Shown one piece after another: positions 1-4,930 of a DNA stretch of 5,529 bases (positions within the stretch are counted from its first letter, which is position 1; every line of letters starts with the position of its first letter). Origin of the DNA: Bacteroidota bacterium (GTDB lineage: Bacteria; Bacteroidota; Ignavibacteria; UBA10030; BY39). The stretch is taken from positions 1 through 5,529 of the forward strand of contig JAHJRJ010000087.1 in assembly GCA_018830765.1 (NCBI GenBank), given 5' to 3'. A program made the position numbers and the translations under genes. The notes under the pieces are model-generated. The model searched no databases. It saw only the letters and a list, made by a program, of their open reading frames with translations, and had not been told where the DNA came from.

Positions 1-140
1 ATCAATATCGGATCCTTCGGTTTTAGAACGATTAAAAACGACAATAACAAAGCAATCAAAATATGAACTACGAGACTCATTAATGCAGAATACACACTGG
101 TTTTATTGTCGTTTATATTTGCTATATAAATTGACCTCAC
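1..140 (-). CDS. tonB: TonB energy transducer, N-terminal part (runs off the window edge)
   Basis: This open frame begins with GTG at 140-138 and continues without a stop to base 1, giving 46 codons. The visible protein has a short hydrophilic N-terminus (about residues 1-17), then one hydrophobic segment (about 18-39), then a Lys/Pro stretch (KPKDP), as expected for a cytoplasmic-side anchor leading into the periplasmic linker of TonB. Within the membrane segment, S22-L-V-V-H26 with L33 reproduces the Ser-x3-His...Leu spacing of the TonB anchor (Ser16, His20 and Leu27 in E. coli TonB), the part that contacts ExbB/ExbD. The GTG start overlaps the exbD stop as GTGA and is preceded by AAAGAGG four bases away, so translation is probably coupled to exbD. 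TonB carries proton-motive-force energy to outer-membrane receptors. The C-terminal receptor-binding domain lies outside the window, so the assignment rests on the anchor motif and the operon position. The only other nearby start is Met21, which would cut into the anchor. Confidence 0.75.
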   Translation of the reverse strand, partial: MRSIYIANINDNKTSVYSALMSLVVHILIALLLSFLIVLKPKDPIL

Positions 141-553
141 TTTACCTCTTTAGCGGCTTCGGTTGCTATAAATAAACGTGTCGCGCCAACACCTTTTGCA
201 ATATCGAGCACTTCTATTACGTCTTGAAGTACAAGGTCTTTATCCGCTCGCACGACTATTTGTTGTTCTTTATCTTGCTGTAGTAAGCCAGCCAATGTCG
301 CGGCTAATTTGTCTTTAGCTATTCTGTCGTTGTTCAGATACAGTAGTTTGTCTTTCTCAATTGTTACAGAAATTGTCTTACGCAGCGGTGGCTGTCCGAC
401 TGCGGTTTTGGGCAATGTAATATTCATCCCTCGCGTAATTACAAACGAAGAAGTTAAAAGAAAGAATACCAACAGCAGCATTACAATGTCTGTTAGCGAC
501 GAGAAATGAAATGCCGATAGATATTTTTGGTGTCCTCGAAATTGAAAATTCAT
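137..553 (-). CDS. exbD: ExbD/TolR-family biopolymer transport protein
   Basis: The product has 138 residues, the usual length for ExbD. It has a short cytoplasmic N-terminus (1-18), one transmembrane helix (about 19-40, from SSLTDIVMLLL to TSSFV) and a periplasmic domain (about 45-138) that includes an ITLPK stretch and the late IVVRADKD and GVGATRLFIAT strands typical of the family. Asp22, at the start of the helix, matches the single proton-carrying Asp of ExbD/TolR (Asp25 in E. coli ExbD). In the known complex an ExbD dimer sits within an ExbB pentamer and passes proton-motive-force energy to TonB. The ATG overlaps the exbB stop by 4 bp (ATGA) and has a strong ribosome-binding site, AGGGGG at 564-559, five bases upstream. 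The downstream gene overlaps it in the same way. The tonB-like downstream gene favours ExbD over TolR. Confidence 0.92.
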   Translation of the reverse strand: MNFQFRGHQKYLSAFHFSSLTDIVMLLLVFFLLTSSFVITRGMNITLPKTAVGQPPLRKTISVTIEKDKLLYLNNDRIAKDKLAATLAGLLQQDKEQQIVVRADKDLVLQDVIEVLDIAKGVGATRLFIATEAAKEVK

Positions 554-1227
554 GATGACCCCCTATTTTGAAATTTTGGTGATTCGTCTACAGATTCAAA
601 AACCTTATGTTCATAAACACATTCTTCAACTGCGTCGAACGTATCACGCGCCACTCGCTCGAGTGTTGAGATAATTACTTGCGTTGAGTTAATTAAGTAA
701 TTATAGAATCCATAAGTAAAAATACCGACAGCCAAACCGAATACGGTTGTGATTAATGCTTCCCAAATGCCATCAGCCAAATCCGTTGGCGAAGGTTGTC
801 CTGCCGCTGCGGCAACGGCTTGAAATGCTGCGAGCATTCCGGTAACAGTTCCTAAAAATCCCAACATCGGCGCGATACCCGCGATAGAAGCTAAAATTCC
901 TAAGTGTCGTTCGAGATAGTGAACTTCTTCTCGACCTTGATCTTCCATAGCTTGACGCAGGCGAACGGGTCCGTAATTAATTTTTTCAAGTCCGGCGCCG
1001 ACAATCCTTCCTGCAGGAGAATTTTCCTGTATGCAGAATTCTTGCGCGAGTTGTATGTTTTTATTCTCTAATATTTTTCTAAGTTTCAATTGGAACGCGC
1101 CGGTGCGAGGTCTTGACCGCCTCAGTGTCATCCATCGCTCGATGATAATGAATACACCTATCAAAGAGAGCAACAGTATTATATACATTAAAAAGCCGCC
1201 CCGGGCGAAGATTGTTAAAAAATCCAT
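550..1227 (-). CDS. exbB: ExbB/TolQ/MotA-family proton channel subunit
   Basis: The product has 225 residues and the three-helix plan of the ExbB/TolQ family: helix 1 at about 12-30, a cytoplasmic region at about 31-105, then helices 2 and 3 at about 110-140 and 157-180. The family signature appears as GIAPMLGFLGTVTGM (117-131), followed by Gly153-Ile-Trp-Glu156-Ala-Leu-Ile-Thr160-Thr161 at the start of helix 3. Family members keep a Glu and Thr residues there that line the proton path. A hydrophilic tail (about 185-225) follows. An AGGA ribosome-binding site (1237-1234) lies six bases before the ATG, and a promoter-like sequence lies just upstream (1273-1301). It is first in a tightly overlapping exbB-exbD-tonB operon. 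ExbB forms the inner-membrane pentamer that couples proton flow to TonB. TolQ is the alternative, but no tol-pal genes are visible and a TonB anchor follows. Confidence 0.92.
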   Translation of the reverse strand: MDFLTIFARGGFLMYIILLLSLIGVFIIIERWMTLRRSRPRTGAFQLKLRKILENKNIQLAQEFCIQENSPAGRIVGAGLEKINYGPVRLRQAMEDQGREEVHYLERHLGILASIAGIAPMLGFLGTVTGMLAAFQAVAAAAGQPSPTDLADGIWEALITTVFGLAVGIFTYGFYNYLINSTQVIISTLERVARDTFDAVEECVYEHKVFESVDESPKFQNRGSS

Positions 1228-1272
1228 CTTAATTCCTAATTATTTATGAAGATATAAGTTTCAAACAATTTA

Positions 1273-1301
1273 ATTATAAGCATTTTTCATATTTTAAGCA
1301 A
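1273..1301 (-). promoter_or_regulatory. Sigma70-like promoter of the exbB-exbD-tonB operon
   Basis: On the minus strand, TTGCTT (1301-1296) is followed after exactly 17 bases by a perfect TATAAT (1278-1273). The predicted transcript would start near 1266 and carry a leader of about 40 bases before the exbB ATG at 1227. The -35 element matches the consensus at only three of six positions, but the spacing and -10 box are ideal and the sequence is in the right place. I saw no convincing Fur box over it, so iron control is not supported by the sequence here. Confidence 0.6.
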
Positions 1302-1365
1302 TCATTTAAAGGGAAGATGTAACTTTGAGAATCACGCTGAAGTGAAACGAAAGCGGGAATTGAAA

Positions 1366-1429
1366 TGATCGAATAATTGGATCATTGAATCAATGAACTA
1401 TCTGTAATCCCAAATTTCCAATCTCAAAT
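1366..1429. repeat. Degenerate 8-bp and 7-bp tandem repeat arrays in the gap after ssnA
   Basis: Two adjacent short arrays lie here. At 1366-1397 there are four 8-bp units (tgatcgaa, taattgga, tcattgaa, tcaatgaa) with a rough consensus TNATTGAA. At 1402-1429 there are four 7-bp units (ctgtaat, cccaaat, ttccaat, ctcaaat), each ending in AAT. They overlap small hairpin possibilities: aatgatc/gatcatt (1364-1370 with 1380-1386) and cattga/tcaatg (1383-1395). No gene is seen in the 258-base gap (1228-1485), which otherwise holds the exb promoter and another repeat-like stretch at 1453-1484. No T-rich terminator for ssnA is evident. Confidence 0.5.
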
Positions 1430-1452
1430 CAAGTTTTGCTTCAAACAATAGT

Positions 1453-1484
1453 ATCCGTTTTATCCGTGTAAATCCGTGGTTAAG
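1453..1484. repeat. ATCCGT-repeat intergenic motif just after the ssnA stop
   Basis: On the plus strand ATCCGT recurs at 1453, 1462 and 1472, giving a loose 9-10-bp periodic stretch that ends in GTGGTTAAG. It begins immediately after the ssnA stop codon (1488-1486). Part of it, GTGTAAATCCGTGGTTAA (1466-1483), resembles a minus-strand sequence just upstream of thrC (4955-4940). This suggests a dispersed short repeat family, but two partial matches are thin evidence. Confidence 0.4.
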
Positions 1485-1485
1485 T

Positions 1486-2781
1486 TCACATCCTCTCCCA
1501 CAACTTCTTTGCGACTTTAGCAGCTTCTTTCATCGCAACTTCCTCGTCCACACCAAAAAGTTGATGATTCCACATCACCCATTCGCCGTTGATCATTACA
1601 CTCTCGACAATTGATGAGTTCATCCCAAAAATAAAATGACCGATTAAATTTTCTTTAGATAGTGGTGTTGGAGATTTGTAATCGAGTACTACTAAATCTG
1701 CTTGAGTACCTTTAGTAATCGTTCCAAATTTTTCTCCGAAGATCTCTGAGATAATCGTATTTCCTGTCTGAAGCATCTCAACTATTCTCGCAAACCTATC
1801 CTGATGTGAAGATTCCTGGTTCCTGAAAAAACCTACCTTCCCTTCTTCAAACATATCTGCCGGAAAACCGTCTGTTCCGAGTGCTGTTCTTTCACCGAAT
1901 AAACTTATTGGGGCATAACCAACCCGGTTATTCATATTAGATCTTGGGTTATGAACCAACCACGATTTATGTTTTCTGACTTTAGAAATTTCATTCGAAG
2001 CAAGATGAACTCCGTGAGCTAAAATCGACTTGTTTGTAAGTACACCGTGGTTCACCAATCTATCCACGATATTAATTTTATAATTTTCCTCCGCATCAAA
2101 AACATCCGCTTTGTCTTCGGCAACGTGAATATGGATTCCACTCTTATATTTATTGACCATATCACCTAATTTCTTCATCGAGTCTTCACTCAATGTAAAC
2201 GAAGCGTGTGCGCCAACCATACCTCTGAACAACGGGTTGCTCTTATGGGCTAATAGAAAACTTTCGTTTTCATCTAAGCCCTCGTCGCGTTTTTTTATCC
2301 CGCCGCGGTCGGTAGTTTCATAACAAAGTATTCCGCGTAAGCCAACATCACTCATCGCTTGCTTGATGATTCCGAGTGAGCCAAGAATGTAGTTCGGCGA
2401 TGCGTGATGGTCGATGAGTGTTGTCGTTCCATACTTCACAGCTTCGATTGAACCGACGAGAGCGCTATAATATATAGATTCTTCATCGAGAGCTTTATCC
2501 AATTTCCACCAAATTTTTTGGAGTATCTCCAAAAAGTTAACCGGTGCTTTTTGGGGTCCCGACATTCCACGAGCCAAAGCCGAGTAAAGATGCGTATGTG
2601 AATTTACGAGTCCCGGCATTACGAATTTGCCAGTACAGTCAATAACTTCCTCGTTAGCTTTCTGCTTCAAAGATTTGCCGACTTCGGTAATTTTCCCGCC
2701 AGAAATTCGAATATTTGCCGGCTTCACCTCTGAAGGAAATAAATTTAATATTGTTCCACTTTTTAAAAGATATTTTTGCAT
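1486..2781 (-). CDS. ssnA: SsnA-type putative aminohydrolase (amidohydrolase superfamily)
   Basis: The 431-residue product is the length of the SsnA/chlorohydrolase-like group. The metal site of the amidohydrolase superfamily is complete: His62-x-His64 in the MPGLVNSHTH motif, His219 with Glu222 in IHVAED, His256 in LAHGVHL and Asp304 in LGTDG. Several blocks resemble E. coli SsnA as I remember it: WWKLDKALDEESIYYS (91-106), IDHHASP (123-129), ETTDR (155-159), VHNPRSNMNN (276-285), DMFEE (309-313) and SPTPL (370-374). The C-terminal beta part (about 355-402) holds the usual TKGTQADLVVLD motif. SsnA is thought to deaminate a purine- or pyrimidine-like compound, but its substrate is not established. 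In enterobacteria it sits with xanthine-dehydrogenase-type selenium/molybdenum hydroxylase genes; none are visible here, so it may act alone. AAAGG lies six bases before the ATG, with a promoter-like sequence upstream at 2835-2862. A related deaminase such as MtaD is possible but fits the motifs less well. Confidence 0.82.
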   Translation of the reverse strand: MQKYLLKSGTILNLFPSEVKPANIRISGGKITEVGKSLKQKANEEVIDCTGKFVMPGLVNSHTHLYSALARGMSGPQKAPVNFLEILQKIWWKLDKALDEESIYYSALVGSIEAVKYGTTTLIDHHASPNYILGSLGIIKQAMSDVGLRGILCYETTDRGGIKKRDEGLDENESFLLAHKSNPLFRGMVGAHASFTLSEDSMKKLGDMVNKYKSGIHIHVAEDKADVFDAEENYKINIVDRLVNHGVLTNKSILAHGVHLASNEISKVRKHKSWLVHNPRSNMNNRVGYAPISLFGERTALGTDGFPADMFEEGKVGFFRNQESSHQDRFARIVEMLQTGNTIISEIFGEKFGTITKGTQADLVVLDYKSPTPLSKENLIGHFIFGMNSSIVESVMINGEWVMWNHQLFGVDEEVAMKEAAKVAKKLWERM

Positions 2782-2807
2782 AATAAACCTTTATATTTGC
2801 GTTTTTG

Positions 2808-2832
2808 TAGGTCGACGAGTTTCGTCGACCTA
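2808..2832. repeat. Perfect palindrome, 11-bp arms and 3-base loop, upstream of ssnA
   Basis: taggtcgacga (2808-2818) is mirrored by tcgtcgaccta (2822-2832) around gtt. The palindrome lies 26 bases upstream of the ssnA ATG, at or just after the predicted transcription start of that gene. It shares TAGGTCGA with the repeat at the 3' end of thrC, which suggests a dispersed palindromic repeat family rather than a gene-specific site. An operator or a 5'-leader hairpin is also possible. No T-run follows on either strand, so it is not a typical terminator. Confidence 0.75.
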
Positions 2833-2834
2833 AA

Positions 2835-2862
2835 TTAATAAATCCGATTTACAATATGTCAA
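2835..2862 (-). promoter_or_regulatory. Candidate promoter for ssnA
   Basis: On the minus strand a perfect TTGACA (2862-2857) is followed after 16 bases by TATTAA (2840-2835), which matches the -10 consensus at four of six positions. Transcription would begin near 2828, inside the palindrome at 2808-2832, leaving a leader of roughly 47 bases. The surrounding gap (2782-2955) is AT-rich and shows no gene. Confidence 0.5.
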
Positions 2863-2955
2863 TTGCCATTTTGATATATATAATTAATAAAGATTTAACT
2901 TTTGATTAATTAAGAATCTAAAGCATCTTAACTTTTACAGTTACTCGCTTTTAGG

Positions 2956-3528
2956 TTATTTTTCAACTACGGATATGGGATAATAACCTTGATTTGTAAC
3001 CCGACCACTACTCGCATCAAATAAAACACACCAAACATATTTAATAACATACTTTTTATAATTTTCTGGTGTTTTTTTGAGAGAACTATACCTTTTCAGT
3101 GAATCATGTTTTGAATATTGTTCCATTGAAGTTTTAAGATATTCTTTTCTTTGGATTAACTTTTCAAGATAAAATTTTTTATCCCATTCACTCGTGCTGC
3201 TATCATATTTACTTTGATAATTTGCTACCTGTGCTGAATCGTAAGATTTGCTAGATAAACTTTCATCATATTCTGTTTGATATTTATAAATATTTTTAAT
3301 TTCAGTTTTCGCTTTATTAGCGTATTCCCATCTGACATAAATTAATTGACCTTTTGTATCCATACTATAAAAATCTGTAAAATCATATAGCTCAGTAAAA
3401 CCCCTATTAATGGAGGTTGGTCTTCCTAAAACTGCTTGAACTTCATCATAAGTCATACCAATTTTTACATTACTAGTTTGACTATTTAGCAGTGTGGTTG
3501 TAATAATAAAAAGAATTAATTGTTTCAT
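2956..3528 (-). CDS. Exported small protein with N-terminal BamE/SmpA-like motif
   Basis: The product has 190 residues. Residues 1-18 form a hydrophobic signal-like segment after Met-Lys. There is no clear lipobox Cys, so it looks periplasmic rather than a lipoprotein. VKIGMTYDEVQAVLGRPTSI (21-40) has the IGMT-x2-EV-x3-LG-x-P pattern of the BamE/SmpA (OmlA) fold, in which a helix follows the first strand. IYVRWEY (63-69) and YVWCVLFDASSGRVTNQGY (164-182) look like the later beta strands. Between them lies a long, charged, Tyr/Ser/Lys-rich and probably helical segment (about 72-160) that standard small BamE domains lack. The coding sequence is clearly more AT-rich than thrC or exbB, which may mean different ancestry. 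GGAAG lies nine bases before the ATG, with TATAAT upstream (3561-3556). It appears monocistronic. BamE itself is unlikely because the rest does not match it. The specific function is unknown. Confidence 0.7.
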   Translation of the reverse strand: MKQLILFIITTTLLNSQTSNVKIGMTYDEVQAVLGRPTSINRGFTELYDFTDFYSMDTKGQLIYVRWEYANKAKTEIKNIYKYQTEYDESLSSKSYDSAQVANYQSKYDSSTSEWDKKFYLEKLIQRKEYLKTSMEQYSKHDSLKRYSSLKKTPENYKKYVIKYVWCVLFDASSGRVTNQGYYPISVVEK

Positions 3529-3555
3529 TTTTACATACTTCCTTTTTCTTTTAGT

Positions 3556-3561
3556 ATTATA
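3556..3561 (-). promoter_or_regulatory. Candidate -10 box for the BamE-like gene
   Basis: A perfect TATAAT on the minus strand lies 27 bases upstream of the ATG at 3528, giving a predicted leader of about 20 bases. No good -35 partner is visible; the best is GGAACA at an 18-base spacing, with three of six matches. It is supported mainly by position and by the lack of any other obvious start signal in the gap between thrC and this gene. Confidence 0.4.
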
Positions 3562-3643
3562 GTGATGACTACTCGTGAATGTTCCTAATGTTACAAATTT
3601 GTTTCGTCAATCATTATGATAGAATAATCCCGCCAGAGGCGCA

Positions 3644-3702
3644 CAAGCTGTTCGACTTACAATTGTACTTCAACATCAGTCGAGCAAGCCGCTCGACCTA
3701 CA
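3644..3702. repeat. Pair of related TCGA-rich repeats at the 3' end of thrC
   Basis: The 18-base copy at 3685-3702 (caagccgctcgacctaca) and the one at 3644-3661 (caagctgttcgacttaca) are identical at 15 positions, and all three differences are C/T transitions. The distal copy is part of a hairpin, gtcgagc (3679-3685) with gctcgac (3691-3697). Next to the other copy is a small inverted repeat, cgccagaggcg (3631-3641). The thrC stop codon (3700-3698) lies inside the repeat. The rest of the 3529-3697 gap shows no gene. The core TAGGTCGA also occurs in the palindrome before ssnA. Confidence 0.65.
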
Positions 3703-4930
3703 TTTTTTCTTCTACCGATTTCAAGTCCGGCTCTACATCAATCACTTCACCTGCAGCTTTCTTTGCCGATTGTATGTCTTTTAAACCATTTCCCGTAATT
3801 ACAACAAGCGCTGATTCGTTCGGTTTAACAATTCCTTTTTGAATAGCTTTTTGTAAACCCGCTACGCCTGTTACACCTGCCGGCTCGCCGAATACTCCCC
3901 CAAGTCGTGCTGTAACACGCATCGCTTCTAAAATTTCTTCATCGTTTACTGTAATCATCTCACCGAAAGATTCTTTAACCATTTTAATAGCCCGTCGCCA
4001 GTTGCGCGGCGTTCCGACCGCAATGCTATCAGCGAGTGTATTTGTTTCGGTTGGAATTAAATCATTGCAGGAATAGAATGCATCGTAAATCGGTTTGGCG
4101 CCTTCAGCCTGCACGCCGAGCAAACGCGGAACTCTATCGATGAAGCCTAACTTTTTCATCTCTTGCAAGCCCTTGCCTATTCCGCCAATTGTGCAACCAT
4201 CACCGACAGAAACAACAACCCAGTCGGGTAAATTTTTAGACATTTGTTCAGCGATTTCGAGTCCTGCAGTTTTCTTGCCTTCCACTAAATATGGATTGAT
4301 TCCGCTCGACCGGTTATACCAGCCGAATTTTTGACAAGCTTCGCCGCATAAGTCGAATGCTTGCTCGTAAGTTCCTTGAACACGTAAAACAGTCGCACCA
4401 AAAATTAGCAACTGGGTTAACTTTGGCTCGGGCGCCCGCTTTGGAACAAATATAAAGCTTTTCAAACCAACAGCCGCTGACAGTCCAGCAAGCGATGATG
4501 CCGCATTACCAGTTGAAGCACAAGCAATTTCTTTAAAACCAAACTCAATCGCTTTCATCACTCCAACAGAACTTGCGCGGTCTTTGAATGAGTTTGTCGG
4601 ATTTCGACCGTCGTCCTTTAAATATAGTTTGGTAATTCCTATATGCTTTGCTAATCTCGGCACATCGTAAATCGGCGTCCAACCGATATGCAAATGCGGC
4701 AGTGGAATGTCGTGTGAAATAGGAAGAAGCTCACGGTAGCGCCAATGGTCAAAAACACGATGTGAGATATGAGATGTGAGATGTGAGCCGGCTTTATCGT
4801 AATCATATTGGACGTCGAGGATGCCTTGTATGCCGCAAGTTTCACACGTGAACCGGTTATCGGCGGTATACTCTTTACCGCAGATTAGACATTTTAAACT
4901 AGTTACATATTGAAGTGGAGAAAATTTCAT
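3698..4930 (-). CDS. thrC: Threonine synthase
   Basis: The product has 410 residues, typical of the shorter threonine synthases. It converts O-phosphohomoserine to threonine with PLP, the last step of threonine synthesis, in the cytoplasm. An N-terminal four-cysteine, zinc-ribbon-like module (Cys14, Cys17, Cys29, Cys32) is as found in many thrC proteins. WRYRELLP (63-70) and GWTPIYDV (83-90) follow, then the PLP lysine Lys116 in NPTNSFKDRAS, the phosphate-contacting STGNAASS (139-146), SVGDGCTIGGIGKG (241-254), GVFGEPAGVTG (345-355) and VITGNGLKD (377-385). Residues 49-57 are encoded by a 7-bp tandem repeat array (4759-4787), which yields the odd SHLTSHISH stretch in a linker. The stop codon lies in an intergenic repeat. 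The start is fixed by a TAA four codons upstream, but the ribosome-binding site is weak (only GTGG about 12 bases away), and the ATG overlaps as ATGA the stop of the broken ORF6N tail. No other threonine-pathway genes are visible. Confidence 0.93.
   Translation of the reverse strand: MKFSPLQYVTSLKCLICGKEYTADNRFTCETCGIQGILDVQYDYDKAGSHLTSHISHRVFDHWRYRELLPISHDIPLPHLHIGWTPIYDVPRLAKHIGITKLYLKDDGRNPTNSFKDRASSVGVMKAIEFGFKEIACASTGNAASSLAGLSAAVGLKSFIFVPKRAPEPKLTQLLIFGATVLRVQGTYEQAFDLCGEACQKFGWYNRSSGINPYLVEGKKTAGLEIAEQMSKNLPDWVVVSVGDGCTIGGIGKGLQEMKKLGFIDRVPRLLGVQAEGAKPIYDAFYSCNDLIPTETNTLADSIAVGTPRNWRRAIKMVKESFGEMITVNDEEILEAMRVTARLGGVFGEPAGVTGVAGLQKAIQKGIVKPNESALVVITGNGLKDIQSAKKAAGEVIDVEPDLKSVEEKM
4759..4787. 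repeat. 7-bp tandem repeat array inside thrC
   Basis: Four consecutive 7-bp units on the plus strand (unit GATGTGA; the second unit reads GATATGA) plus one extra G fill 4759-4787. Because 7 is not a multiple of 3, the units are read in rotating frames, giving Ser-His-Leu-Thr-Ser-His-Ile-Ser-His on the coding strand. The thrC frame stays open through it. It lies between the zinc-ribbon-like module and the catalytic domain. Confidence 0.8.

Noticed and set aside
2928..2942. taact...agtta inverted repeat as terminator of the BamE-like gene
   Set aside because: The arms are only 5 bp and AT-rich, and no T-run follows on the transcribed strand.
3605..3630. ATCAT-T-ATGAT palindrome as a possible Fur-like site upstream of the BamE-like gene
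   Set aside because: It matches the Fur consensus poorly and there is no iron-related gene next to it; the AT-rich context makes such palindromes common.
3679..3710. Hairpin followed by a run of T on the plus strand, resembling a terminator
   Set aside because: No plus-strand gene lies upstream. The T-run is the thrC coding sequence read in reverse (Glu/Lys codons), and the hairpin belongs to the repeat family.
4651..4845. Minus-strand 64-codon frame within thrC
   Set aside because: It is an out-of-frame shadow of thrC whose His/Ile/Ser-rich content comes from the 7-bp repeat.
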